Assembly (NCBI RefSeq): GCF_003667565.1
Contig: NZ_RCUX01000003.1
Coordinates: 62,001 to 126,000, forward strand
Length of the DNA: 64,000 nt
Origin: Mycetocola tolaasinivorans
GTDB lineage: Bacteria > Actinomycetota > Actinomycetes > Actinomycetales > Microbacteriaceae
Direction of reading: 5' to 3'
Shown here: piece by piece, positions 17,968 through 26,439 of the stretch
How positions within the stretch are numbered: the first letter of the stretch is position 1
Layout: every line of letters begins with the position of its first letter
Position numbers and translations under genes: made by a program
The notes under the pieces: generated by a model
Told to the model about the DNA's origin: nothing
Databases searched by the model: none
Seen by the model: only the letters and a program-made list of their open reading frames with translations

Positions 17968-17985
17968 GGTTACCTCACCGTAACC
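17968..17985. promoter_or_regulatory. Inverted repeat in the SnoaL/HxlR divergent promoter
   Basis: GGTTAC and GTAACC form a 6-bp dyad around CTCACC, lying 48 bases from the SnoaL start and 43 bases from the HxlR start. A TAGCAT box nearby is a possible -10 for the HxlR gene. Candidate HxlR operator. Confidence 0.45.
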
Positions 17986-18028
17986 GCGCGCTCGCGGATA
18001 GCATTGCCATCACGACCCGAGGAGCCGC

Positions 18029-18415
18029 ATGGAGTGGAACATCTTTTCCCGGAGCTGCCCGTCCCGCACCTCGCTCGCGCAGATCGCGAATAAGTGGACC
18101 GCGATGATCGTGATCAGCCTGGTTTCCGGCCCCAAGCGTTTCGGGGAGCTGCACTCCCACGTTGAGGGCATCAGCAAGAAGGTGCTCACGGACACCCTGC
18201 GCGCCCTCGAACGCGACGGCATGCTCGAGCGCTCGGAGGGGCGCTATGCGCTCACCCCGCTGGGCGAATCGCTGGAGGAGCCGTTGCGGGCGCTCCAGAC
18301 CTGGGCCGAGTCGCACATCGAGGTGGTGCTCGAAAATCGCGACCGCTACGACGCGGCAGAGGATGACGCGATTCTCGGCGCGGACCCCCGAGCCGGCGTC
18401 AATTCCGCGGCCTAG
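18029..18415 (+). CDS. HxlR-family winged-helix regulator
   Basis: 128 residues, family-typical. Cys10 in SCPSRTSLAQIANKWT is the conserved N-terminal cysteine that in several HxlR proteins senses aldehydes or oxidants. The HTH/wing follows with KRFGELHSHVEGISKKVLTD and the wing GRYALTPLGESL. GAGGAG lies 6 bases before the ATG. The Asp/Ala-rich tail is longer than in most members. It is divergent from the SnoaL-like gene and likely represses it and itself through the dyad at 17968-17985. The inducer is unknown. Confidence 0.93.
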   Translation: MEWNIFSRSCPSRTSLAQIANKWTAMIVISLVSGPKRFGELHSHVEGISKKVLTDTLRALERDGMLERSEGRYALTPLGESLEEPLRALQTWAESHIEVVLENRDRYDAAEDDAILGADPRAGVNSAA

Positions 18416-18436
18416 CGCGCATGCGCGGGGCGCAGA

Positions 18437-18470
18437 AAAGCGGCCGGTCACCGTGGTGTCCGGCCGCTTT
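18437..18470. terminator. Bidirectional terminator between HxlR and the ABC permease gene
   Basis: AAAGCGGCCGG (18437-18447) pairs with CCGGCCGCTTT (18460-18470) around a 12-base loop; the two flanking genes are convergent. Confidence 0.8.
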
Positions 18471-18485
18471 CTCGCGGAGCGAAGG

Positions 18486-19553
18486 TTATGCGCGCCGTGA
18501 CGGCGCCACCACGGGTGCCGGCGCTTCGGGATCCTTCTTCTTCGGGGCGCGGTTCGCGAGGCGCTGCTGCAGGATTACCGCGATCACGATGATCGCACCC
18601 TTGGCGATGGCCTGAACCGAGGTCGAGAGGTTGTTCTGGGTGAACACGTTCGTCAGCGTCGAGAAGATCAGCACACCGAGAACGGTGCCCATGATGGTGC
18701 CGCGACCGCCCACGAGGAGCGTGCCGCCCACGACGACGGCGGCGATCGCGTCGAGCTCGTAGAGCGTTCCGTGCGTGGACGTGCCCGCCGTGGTGCGGCC
18801 AAGCATCATGACGCCGGCAATGCCCGCGGTGAGGCCGGCGAGTGCGTACAGGTACATCGTGTGGCGCTTGACGTTGATGCCGGCGAGGCGCGCGGCCTCC
18901 GCGTTGCCGCCCACGGCGATGGTGCGGCGGCCAAAGGTGGTGCGGTTGAGCAGGAACCAGCCGCCGGCCACCACGAGGGCGAAGATCCAGATCAGTACGG
19001 GAATGCCCAGGAAGTTCGCGGTGAAGACCGCCTTGAAGCTGGCCACGTTGAGTACCTGGGTATTGCGATTGGCGAGGAGCTCGGCGAGCCCGCGGGCCGC
19101 GACGAGCATCGCGAGGGTCGCGATAAACGCGACCACCCCGCCGTATGCGATAACCACCCCGTTCACGAATCCGGCGGCGACGCCGACCAGCAGGGCGATC
19201 AGGACCATGACGATCCAGGAGGACTGATCCGCAAACGCCTGCACCCAGGAGAGGGTGGCCACGACGCTGGTGAGGCCGAGGACGGAGCCGACGCTGAGGT
19301 CAATACCGCCCGCGGTGATGACGAAGGTCATGCCGATGCTGATCACGCCGATGATGGAGGCCAGGCGAAGGATCACCAGCACGTTTCCGATGTTGGCGAA
19401 GCGGTCGCCGGCGGTGATGATGCCCACCAGTACGAGCACGAGCAGGGCAATAACGAGCCCGATTGATCTTCCGCTGGAGCCGCTAAACAGCAGCGCGAGA
19501 GGGTTTTTTCGAGTCACGGCATGATCGCCGGTCTGGGTGGGTGAGACACTCAT
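18486..19553 (-). CDS. Ribose-type (CUT2) ABC transporter permease
   Basis: 355 residues with 8-10 membrane helices. The RbsC-family signature ASIIGVISIGMTFVITAGGIDLSVGSVLGL is complete, and the C-terminal loop with the pattern YELDAIAAVVVGGT and GGRGTIMGTVLGVL, which contacts the ATPase, is also present. The C-terminus is unusually basic (RAPKKKDPEAPAPVV). AAAGGA lies before the ATG. It forms the import channel together with the two-domain ATPase 50 bases upstream; the binding protein is encoded divergently. Substrate is a sugar or polyol by family; which one is not shown. Confidence 0.93.
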   Translation of the reverse strand: MSVSPTQTGDHAVTRKNPLALLFSGSSGRSIGLVIALLVLVLVGIITAGDRFANIGNVLVILRLASIIGVISIGMTFVITAGGIDLSVGSVLGLTSVVATLSWVQAFADQSSWIVMVLIALLVGVAAGFVNGVVIAYGGVVAFIATLAMLVAARGLAELLANRNTQVLNVASFKAVFTANFLGIPVLIWIFALVVAGGWFLLNRTTFGRRTIAVGGNAEAARLAGINVKRHTMYLYALAGLTAGIAGVMMLGRTTAGTSTHGTLYELDAIAAVVVGGTLLVGGRGTIMGTVLGVLIFSTLTNVFTQNNLSTSVQAIAKGAIIVIAVILQQRLANRAPKKKDPEAPAPVVAPSRRA

Positions 19554-19603
19554 CGTTGAGGTCCTTTCGAGGGGGATGGGGAAGCGTTGGTGGGAGGAGG
19601 GGG

Positions 19604-21127
19604 TTAGGCGGCGACGCCGGACATTACGAGGTCGAGTACGGCCGATTCGGTGAGGTCGTCGGCGGGCCCGTCGTGGAGCACTCGGCCATCGGCGACCACG
19701 AGCACGCGGTCGGAGAGCCCGAGTACCTCGTCGATCTCACTGGAGACCACGATCACCGCGGTGCCGCTGTCGGCGAGTTCGCGGATGAGCGCGTAGATCT
19801 CGGCGCGTGCGCCCACGTCGACGCCGCGGGTGGGTTCGTCGAGCAGGAGCACCCGGGTGCCGTGCAGGAGCCAGCGGGCGAGCAGGATCTTCTGCTGATT
19901 TCCGCCGGAGAGGGTGCGGGTCACGCGATCGGGGTCCGCGGGGCGCAGCTCGAGGGCGGTGAGCTGTTCCCGCGTGCGTGCCCGTTCGACGCCCTCGTTG
20001 AGGAGACCGCCACGGGCAAATCGCGGGAAGCTCGCGAGGGTCACGTTTCGGTAGATCGGTTCATCCAGGATGAGCCCCTGGCTCTTGCGCTCCTCGGGGG
20101 AGAGGCCCATGCCCGCGGCCACCGCGGCCTGGACCGAGCCTGCCGGCAGCGTCTTGCCGCCGAGACGCACGCGACCCGAGTCCGCGCGACGCGCGCCGTA
20201 GATGGTCTCCAGGATCTCGGATCGGCCCGAGCCGACAAGCCCCGCGAGCCCGAGAATCTCCCCGGATCGCACGGTCAGATCGACCCCGCTAAACACCCCC
20301 GGAAGTTCCAGATTCTCGACCTCGAGAACCACCGGTGCGGAGGCGTCGAGGGTCGGTTTGGTCGGGAATACGCTGGCTACCTCGCGGCCGGTCATCAGCC
20401 GGATCAGCTCGCTGGTTGGGGTGGTTTCCACGGGCAGATTATTGGCCACCGAGCGGCCATCCTTGATGACCGAAATTCGATGCCCGATCTGGCGAATTTC
20501 TTCGAGGCGGTGTGAAATATAGATCACCGCGATGCCGGCGGCACCGAGCTCGCGCACGACCCGAAACAGGTTTTCCACCTCGGCGGAATCGAGTACCGCG
20601 GAGGGCTCATCCATGATGATGAGGCGGGCGTTGTGCGAGAGCGCGCGAGCCATGCTCACGATCTGCTTGTTCGCGGCCGAGAGGGTACCCACCTCGGTGC
20701 CGGGATGGATCTGCGGATGCCCCAGTCTCGTCATCAGTTCACGGGTGAGCCGGTGCGTCGTGCGGCGATCGGTGATTCCGGCGCGCGCCTTTTCGTGGCC
20801 GAGGAAGATGTTTTCGGCGACGCTGAGGCCGTCCACAACGTCGAGTTCCTGGTACATCGTGGCGATGCCGAGGGTGATGGCCTCGATGGGGGAGGATACG
20901 GCGAAGGGCTCGCCGGCCCAGGTGATGGTGCCGCCATCCGGCCGGTAGGTGCCGGAGAGGGTCTTGATGAGCGTGGATTTCCCGGCGCCGTTTTGGCCGA
21001 GCAGGCAGTGCACCTCGCCGGGCAGCACCTCGAGGTCTACGCCGGCGAGGGCGCGGACTCCGGAGAACTCCTTGCTGAGGGCACGCACCGAGAGCAGTGG
21101 TTCGGTGGCATGGTCGTCATTGATCAT
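19604..21127 (-). CDS. Ribose-type (CUT2) ABC transporter ATPase, two ABC domains
   Basis: 507 residues, the normal RbsA/MglA/XylG length. Domain 1 has Walker A GQNGAGKS, signature LSAANKQIVSMARAL and Walker B LIIMDEPSA. Domain 2 has the degenerate Walker A GLVGSGRSE, signature LSGGNQQKILLARWL and Walker B VLLLDEPTRG. This one-site asymmetry is normal for the family. The protein energises the permease encoded downstream. The transcript is probably leaderless: TATGTT at 21134-21139 stands 6 bases before ATG 21127 and no ribosome binding site is seen. Confidence 0.95.
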   Translation of the reverse strand: MINDDHATEPLLSVRALSKEFSGVRALAGVDLEVLPGEVHCLLGQNGAGKSTLIKTLSGTYRPDGGTITWAGEPFAVSSPIEAITLGIATMYQELDVVDGLSVAENIFLGHEKARAGITDRRTTHRLTRELMTRLGHPQIHPGTEVGTLSAANKQIVSMARALSHNARLIIMDEPSAVLDSAEVENLFRVVRELGAAGIAVIYISHRLEEIRQIGHRISVIKDGRSVANNLPVETTPTSELIRLMTGREVASVFPTKPTLDASAPVVLEVENLELPGVFSGVDLTVRSGEILGLAGLVGSGRSEILETIYGARRADSGRVRLGGKTLPAGSVQAAVAAGMGLSPEERKSQGLILDEPIYRNVTLASFPRFARGGLLNEGVERARTREQLTALELRPADPDRVTRTLSGGNQQKILLARWLLHGTRVLLLDEPTRGVDVGARAEIYALIRELADSGTAVIVVSSEIDEVLGLSDRVLVVADGRVLHDGPADDLTESAVLDLVMSGVAA

Positions 21128-21415
21128 AAACGCAACATAACAGTAGTTTCACTCCCGTGTGCACGACGCGTTTGGGGGACTTATGTTGACAATCGGCATA
21201 TGTTATTCGCGCGAACCCCGTGTGAATACGGCGCAGAAGTTCGGCGCCTACGTGCCCTGCCCGGGGCGTAGCGGATTCGCTCGCGGCCTGATATGTTGCA
21301 TGGAACGTCAAAGTCGTCGTGCGGGGGAACGAGGTAGTTCCGCCCTACCCGGTCGACGAGTGCGACGTCCTGTGCACCAGTCGCAGTAATCACTCACCTA
21401 CCGGAGGTACCACCG
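21128..21415. other. Divergent promoter region of the sugar transporter
   Basis: 288 bases between the ATPase gene (minus) and the binding-protein gene (plus), clearly less GC-rich than the genes. The minus-strand -10 TATGTT is at 21134-21139. Two ATATGTT-like boxes occur near 21198 and 21290, and a TTGACA at 21186-21191, but no good plus-strand -35/-10 pair could be fixed. A shared operator would have to lie here. CGGAGG before the ATG is the ribosome binding site of the binding protein. Confidence 0.5.
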
Positions 21416-22492
21416 ATGTTCGCATCTCGTTTACAGCGCCGTAAACTCCTTATCGCCTCGGGCGCCACGCTCGCTATCGTGGGGCTGCTCACCGCATGCT
21501 CCTCGGGAACCCCGGAGCCGGGAAGCTCCGACAACACCAACACCGCAGAGTCCACCGCCGGCGGCAGCGTCGACGGGGGCGGCGGCACCGGTGCCGGCGG
21601 CAAGGTTCGCATCGGCTTCTCGGGCCCTGCCGCCGACCATGGATGGCTCGGTGCCATCAACACCGCCGCGTTTGATGCGGCCAAGAAGCTCAGCGATGTT
21701 GACCTGATCGTCGCCGAGGGCACGAACGATGCCAGCCTGCAGATCAGCCAGGTGGAGACGTTCATCAACGACAAGGTCGACGCCATCGTCCTGCTGCCCA
21801 CGGACGGTGCCGCGCTCACGGATGTCGCGGTCAAGGCCATGCACGCGGGCATTCCGGTGATCAACGTCGACCGTGAGTTCAGCAGCACGTTCGCCGCGCG
21901 CTCGACCGTGCTCGGTGACAACTACGGCATGGGTGTCAGTGCGGGTACCTACATCTGCACCGAGCTCAAGGGGAAGAGCGACGCCGTGGTTGCCGAGATC
22001 GCCGGTATCGACAGCCTGCCGCTCACCAAGGATCGCAGCCAGGGGTTTGAGGACGCCCTGAAGGACTGTGGCCTGAAGGTCAACAACCGCGTGGCGGCCG
22101 ACTTCACCGTGCAGGGCGGCGAGGCGGCAACCTCGCAGCTGCTCGCCGCGGCCCCGAAGATCGACGCCATCTGGAACCACGATGACGACCAGGGTATCGG
22201 CGTCAACGCGGCCATCGAAGCAGCAAACCGCAACGAGTTCTTCATGGTCGGTGGGGCCGGCTCGAAGAACGCGATGGAGGACATCAAGAGCGGTAAGGGT
22301 GTGCTGAAGGCCACCGTTATTTACCCCTCCACCCAGGCGGCCGACGGTATCGCCCTGGCTCGACTCATCGTCAAGGGTCTGCCCTTCGGCGAGCTGGTCA
22401 CCCAGGGTGTGCCGAACCGTATCGTTCTGGACGCGCCCGTCGTGACCAAGGACAACGTGGACACCTACATCGGGGCGGCATTCGCCTCCTAG
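21416..22492 (+). CDS. Sugar-binding lipoprotein of the CUT2 ABC importer
   Basis: 358 residues. The signal peptide RRKLLIASGATLAIVGLLTAC ends in the lipobox Leu-Thr-Ala-Cys28, so the mature protein is lipid-anchored outside the membrane. A Gly/Ser/Asp-rich linker (residues 29-62) leads into the RbsB-like fold, with KVRIGFSGPAADHGWLGAIN, a central DAIVLLPTDGAALTDV and the second-lobe WNHDDDQGIGVNAAI. It delivers its ligand to the permease/ATPase pair encoded divergently. The dehydrogenase and isomerase genes follow 69 and 33 bases apart, so ligand uptake and catabolism are in one regulon. The ligand may be an inositol-like or rare sugar; that is inference. Confidence 0.92.
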   Translation: MFASRLQRRKLLIASGATLAIVGLLTACSSGTPEPGSSDNTNTAESTAGGSVDGGGGTGAGGKVRIGFSGPAADHGWLGAINTAAFDAAKKLSDVDLIVAEGTNDASLQISQVETFINDKVDAIVLLPTDGAALTDVAVKAMHAGIPVINVDREFSSTFAARSTVLGDNYGMGVSAGTYICTELKGKSDAVVAEIAGIDSLPLTKDRSQGFEDALKDCGLKVNNRVAADFTVQGGEAATSQLLAAAPKIDAIWNHDDDQGIGVNAAIEAANRNEFFMVGGAGSKNAMEDIKSGKGVLKATVIYPSTQAADGIALARLIVKGLPFGELVTQGVPNRIVLDAPVVTKDNVDTYIGAAFAS

Positions 22493-22561
22493 TTCGGTCG
22501 TTCCGGCGCGCGGCACCGCCCCTCGCGGTGTCGCGCGCCTCCCCACTCGAAAGGTTCAACA

Positions 22562-23734
22562 GTGTCATCCTCTCCCCGTACACTTCGCGTGGCCATGATC
22601 GGTGCCGGCTTCATGGGTGCCGCCCACTCCCAGGGCTGGCGCGTGGCCCCGCGCTTTTTTGATCTTGATGCCACCCCCGAGATGGCCGTGCTGGTCGGTC
22701 GAGATTCCGAACGCACCGCCGCCGCCGCCGAAAAGTGGGGCTGGGCGGAATCCGCCACCGACTGGCGGGAGGTGATCACCCGGGACGATATCGACATCGT
22801 GGATATCGTGACCCCCGGTGACTCCCATGCGGAAATCGCGATCGCCGCTCTCGCGGCCGGCAAGCACGTGCTGTGTGAAAAGCCGCTCGCCAATACCCCG
22901 GCCGAGGCTGAAGCCATGGCTGCCGCGGCCGAGACCGCGCGTGCCGAGGGCATCTTTGCGATGGTGGGTTTCACCTACCGTCGCGTCCCCGCCGCGACCC
23001 TCGCCCGAGACCTCGTGCGTGCCGGTCGGATCGGCGAGGTGCGTCAGGTACGCGCCGCGTACCTCCAGGACTGGCTTCGCGATGAAAACGATCCGCTCTC
23101 CTGGCGGTTGCAGAAGGAGCACGCGGGCTCTGGAGCGCTCGGCGATATCGGTGCCCACGCCATCGATCTGGCCCAGTACATCACCGACTCCGCGATTACC
23201 CGGGTCTCGGGAACGCTGGAGACCATCGTGGCCGAGCGCCCGTTGCTCGAGGATGCCTCCGGATTCACCGGTACGGCCAGTGATGCCTGGGGCACCGTTA
23301 CCGTGGACGATGTTGCACTGTTCAACGCGCGCTTTGACGCCGGGTTCCTCGGCACCTTCGAGGCGAGCCGCTTCGCCACCGGCCGAAAGAACGCGCTGCG
23401 CATCGAGGTGTCCGGTTCGGCGGGGGCGATCTCCTTCGACCTGGAGCGCATGAATGAGCTCGGTGTCTATGACGCCCGGGCCGATTCCGCGAGCCAGGGG
23501 TTCACCACCGTGCTGGTCACCGAACCCGAGCATCCCTATATCGGCGCCTGGTGGCCCGCCGGACACATGCTCGGCTATGAGCACGGATTCTCACACCAGG
23601 CCCGTGACTTCGTGCAGGCCATTGCCGCCGCGGTGCAGCCCGAGCCCTCGTTCACCGCGGGTGCCCAGGTGCAGCGCGTACTCGCCGCGATCGAAACCAG
23701 TGCCGCACGCGACAGCGTGTGGTCCGCGGTCTGA
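22562..23734 (+). CDS. Gfo/Idh/MocA-family dehydrogenase
   Basis: 390 residues. The N-terminal Rossmann domain has GAGFMGAAH and the catalytic lysine in CEKPLAN; the C-terminal domain contains GDIGAHAIDLAQYI, where Asp and His complete the site. Family members oxidise sugars or inositols with NAD(P). The C-terminal half matches the longer members annotated as dehydrogenases of sugar catabolic clusters (GYEHGFSHQARDFVQAI). GTG 22562 is preceded by GAAAGG. Placed between the binding protein and a TIM-barrel isomerase, it probably makes the first oxidation of the imported sugar. Confidence 0.92.
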   Translation: MSSSPRTLRVAMIGAGFMGAAHSQGWRVAPRFFDLDATPEMAVLVGRDSERTAAAAEKWGWAESATDWREVITRDDIDIVDIVTPGDSHAEIAIAALAAGKHVLCEKPLANTPAEAEAMAAAAETARAEGIFAMVGFTYRRVPAATLARDLVRAGRIGEVRQVRAAYLQDWLRDENDPLSWRLQKEHAGSGALGDIGAHAIDLAQYITDSAITRVSGTLETIVAERPLLEDASGFTGTASDAWGTVTVDDVALFNARFDAGFLGTFEASRFATGRKNALRIEVSGSAGAISFDLERMNELGVYDARADSASQGFTTVLVTEPEHPYIGAWWPAGHMLGYEHGFSHQARDFVQAIAAAVQPEPSFTAGAQVQRVLAAIETSAARDSVWSAV

Positions 23735-23767
23735 TCGCCCCCAATCGACTATTTCTGAGGAGTTAGC

Positions 23768-24772
23768 ATGACCCGACCGATCACCCTGTTCACCGGCCAG
23801 TGGGCCGATCTGCCCTTCGAAGAGGTGGCGAGGCTCGCCTCCGAGTGGGGGTATGACGGGCTCGAAATCGCCTGCTGGGGCGACCACCTCGACACCACCC
23901 GCTGGGACGATGACGCCTATATTGCCGATCGTCTCGCGATTCTCGAGCGGTACAACCTGAAGGTCTATACGATCTCCAACCACCTCACCGGTCAGGCCGT
24001 GTGTGATGACCCGATCGATGCCCGTCACGAGGACATCCTGAGCGCCGAGGTGTGGGGCGATGGCGACCCCGAGGGCGTGCGCCAGCGTGCGGCCGAACAG
24101 ATCAAGAACACCGCACGTCTCGCGGCAAAGCTCGGCGTAAAGACCGTGGTGGGCTTCACCGGGTCGTCGATCTGGAAGTACGTGGCGATGTTCCCGCCGG
24201 TGTCGCAGGAGCTCGTGGATGCCGGCTATGCCGACTTCGCCGCGCGCTGGAACCCGATCCTGGACGTCTTCGACGAGGTGGGCGTGCGCTTTGCCCACGA
24301 GGTGCACCCGAGCGAGATCGCCTACGACTACTGGACCACCAAGCGCACGCTCGAGGCCATCGGGCACCGCGAGGCCTTCGGGTTGAACTGGGATCCGAGC
24401 CACTTCATCTGGCAGGAACTCGACCCGGTGAGCTTCATCCTCGAGTTCTCCGACCGCATCTATCACGTGGACTGCAAGGACATCAAGCTCAACGTGGGTA
24501 ACGGTCGAAACGGCCGTCTCGGCTCGCACCTTGCCTGGGCGGACCTCCGCCGCGGCTGGGACTTCATCTCGACCGGCCGCGGAGACGTGCCCTGGGAGGC
24601 GAGCTTCCGCGCGCTCAACAGCATCGGCTATGAGGGTCCGATCTCGATCGAGTGGGAGGACGCCGGAATGGATCGCCTGCTCGGCGCTCCCGAGGCGCTT
24701 GAGTTCGTGAAGCGCAACGCGTTCGCCGCTCCGGATGCCGCATTTGATGCGGCCTTCAGCTCAAAGAGCTAG
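23768..24772 (+). CDS. Xylose-isomerase-like TIM-barrel protein (sugar phosphate isomerase/epimerase family)
   Basis: 334 residues of the AP-endonuclease-2-like TIM barrel. Likely metal ligands can be read: His in [14 protein letters not shown], Asp in [12 protein letters not shown], His in [11 protein letters not shown] and Glu in SIEWEDAGM. Enzymes of this shape isomerise or epimerise keto-sugars and keto-inositols. TGAGGAG is the ribosome binding site. The gene closes the plus-strand unit and is followed by a strong hairpin. With the dehydrogenase it forms the usual oxidise-then-isomerise pair found beside CUT2 importers; the actual sugar cannot be told from sequence. Confidence 0.9.
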   Translation: MTRPITLFTGQWADLPFEEVARLASEWGYDGLEIACWGDHLDTTRWDDDAYIADRLAILERYNLKVYTISNHLTGQAVCDDPIDARHEDILSAEVWGDGDPEGVRQRAAEQIKNTARLAAKLGVKTVVGFTGSSIWKYVAMFPPVSQELVDAGYADFAARWNPILDVFDEVGVRFAHEVHPSEIAYDYWTTKRTLEAIGHREAFGLNWDPSHFIWQELDPVSFILEFSDRIYHVDCKDIKLNVGNGRNGRLGSHLAWADLRRGWDFISTGRGDVPWEASFRALNSIGYEGPISIEWEDAGMDRLLGAPEALEFVKRNAFAAPDAAFDAAFSSKS

Positions 24773-24795
24773 CGGCACCCACGCGCCACATACAG

Positions 24796-24839
24796 CAACG
24801 ACGGCCGGATTCTTGGGGAAGGCGATCCGGCCGTCGTTG
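24796..24839. terminator. Bidirectional terminator after the sugar operon
   Basis: The 15-base arm 24796-24810 (CAACGACGGCCGGAT) pairs perfectly with 24825-24839 around a 14-base loop, between convergent genes. Confidence 0.88.
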
Positions 24840-24858
24840 TCGTGTTGCGGGGTGAGTT

Positions 24859-25602
24859 TTAGCTCGGGTCCCGCGGAGGGGGAGGCGTGGCTCCCTCGGG
24901 GCGGCTACGCTCCATGTACTCGCCGATGTAGCTGACGACCATGCGGGCGGTTTCGCTGATGAAGAACTCATCGCCATCCGGGGAGATCTCAAATGCGCGT
25001 GAAATCAGCGAATCGGTAATCTCCACGGCGACCTCGACGTGCTGGGTGAAGTCGGGGCGCGGGGCCACTGCAAAGCCGGCGGTGAAGAGCTCGCTGATGC
25101 GGCGGGCCACGATCATCCGGTTGGTTTCACCGGTGTTCTGCATGTCGTGATCGATCGAGGCACCGAGGCGCAGCCAGCGGAACCCCGGCTCGGTGCGGAA
25201 GAACTCGGCGTAGGACTCGACCACGCGGGTGATCGCGATGTCCCAGTCGGCTTCGAGGCTGCCGGCCAGGCGGGCGGCCACGACGTTAAACGCGCGCTCC
25301 TGATTGCGGGTCGCAAGGGCGCGGGCGACGGCGGGGAGACCATCGAAGTAGCGGTAGATGCCGGGGCCGGACATTCCGACCTCGCGGGCGAGCAGCGAGA
25401 GCGAAACCTGGGCATAGCCGACGTCATCAACCAGGCGGGCAAAGGTGTCCAGGATGAGCGCAACGCGCTTTTCGCTGCGTTCCTGGCGCGGTGCGCGCCG
25501 CATGCCGGCGGCACCGGTCTCGGTGAGGCCACTCTCGTGTGCATCAACCTCGCTGGTGGGGGTGACCGGGGTTTCGGTCTGGGGGAGTCGATTCCTCGTC
25601 AT
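24859..25602 (-). CDS. TetR-family regulator next to the kdp cluster
   Basis: 247 residues. A 45-residue polar leader precedes the HTH (VSLSLLAREVGMSGPGIYRYFDG), which is a complete TetR helix-turn-helix. The C-terminal ligand domain resembles the TetR_C_33-type domains of actinobacteria (ITRVVESYAEFFRTEPGFRWLR). AAAGGAG 6 bases before ATG 25602 supports the long start. It follows kdpE on the same strand with an 83-base gap that holds its own promoter and a palindrome (25642-25659). The same palindrome type is found at the kdp promoter, so this protein may regulate potassium uptake; that is inference. Confidence 0.9.
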   Translation of the reverse strand: MTRNRLPQTETPVTPTSEVDAHESGLTETGAAGMRRAPRQERSEKRVALILDTFARLVDDVGYAQVSLSLLAREVGMSGPGIYRYFDGLPAVARALATRNQERAFNVVAARLAGSLEADWDIAITRVVESYAEFFRTEPGFRWLRLGASIDHDMQNTGETNRMIVARRISELFTAGFAVAPRPDFTQHVEVAVEITDSLISRAFEISPDGDEFFISETARMVVSYIGEYMERSRPEGATPPPPRDPS

Positions 25603-25641
25603 GGACGGCTCCTTTCGTGGGGCTGTCTCAGTTTAGTAGAT

Positions 25642-25659
25642 GGTAACCCGCGGGTTTCC
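25642..25659 (-). promoter_or_regulatory. Palindrome at the TetR promoter, matching one at the kdp promoter
   Basis: GGTAACCCGCGGGTTTCC is palindromic except for one base pair (core AACCCGCGGGTT). It lies 40 bases before the TetR start codon; on the minus strand it is just upstream of a TAAACT -10 candidate (25632-25637). A closely related palindrome is at 33602-33618. Confidence 0.6.
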
Positions 25660-25685
25660 CCGGAGACACCCGCGTATGCCGAGTC

Positions 25686-26375
25686 TCACGGGGCGCTCGG
25701 GGTGAATCGGTAGCCCATTCCCAGCTCGGTGATGAGGTAGCGCGGACGGGAGCCATCCACCTCGAGTTTTTGCCGGAGCTGGGAGAGGTACACCCGCAAA
25801 TAGTTGGTTTCGCGCCCGTATTCCGGCCCCCACACCGCGTGGAGGAGCTCGGTTTGGCTGAGCAGGCGCTCAGGGTTTCGGGCGAACTGCTCCACCAGGA
25901 GCCACTCGGTGGGGGTCAGACTCACCGGCGTGCCCGCGACCCGCACACGCTTGGCGGCGAGGTCGATCTCGAGTCGGCCGTCCGCCGTGGTGATGGCGGC
26001 TTCCGCCTGCTCGGGCGTGCCGCGGCGCAGGGCCGCGCGGAGCCGCGCGAGGAGTTCGTCCATCGCGAACGGCTTGGTCACGTAGTCGTCGGCGCCTGCG
26101 TCGAGGGCTTCGATCTTGCTCGCGGACTCCTGGCGGGCGGACACGATCAGGATCGGGACGCGCGACCACCCGCGGATCCCGCGGATCACCGTGAGGCCGC
26201 TCACATCGGGAAGCCCGAGATCCAACAGGATCACATCGGGGTGTTCGTGGGCCGCCAGATCGAGGGCGCGGGTGCCGTCGGGTGCGTGAAGCGCCCGATA
26301 TCCGCGGGCTCGCAGGTTCACCAGGAGGGCTCGGGCAATGTTGGCGTCGTCTTCAACCACGAGTACGGTGCTCAC
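25686..26375 (-). CDS. kdpE: KdpE, response regulator of potassium transport
   Basis: 229 residues: an OmpR-family regulator. The receiver domain starts VLVVEDDANIARAL; the phospho-acceptor Asp is in VILLDLGLPD and the Lys in DYVTKPFAMDELL. The C-terminal winged helix has LTPTEWLLVEQFARNPERLL and GRETNYLRVYLSQLRQKLE. KdpE is phosphorylated by KdpD and activates kdpFABC at low potassium. GTG 26375 is preceded by GAGGAG; a start farther upstream would add 89 residues that overlap kdpD. It follows kdpD after 64 bases. Confidence 0.96.
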   Translation of the reverse strand: MSTVLVVEDDANIARALLVNLRARGYRALHAPDGTRALDLAAHEHPDVILLDLGLPDVSGLTVIRGIRGWSRVPILIVSARQESASKIEALDAGADDYVTKPFAMDELLARLRAALRRGTPEQAEAAITTADGRLEIDLAAKRVRVAGTPVSLTPTEWLLVEQFARNPERLLSQTELLHAVWGPEYGRETNYLRVYLSQLRQKLEVDGSRPRYLITELGMGYRFTPSAP

Positions 26376-26439
26376 GGTGTGCTCCTCTCTGCGAAGCGTG
26401 GGTGATGGCGAGTGCGGGGTGGGGCCTGAACTGGCGAGG

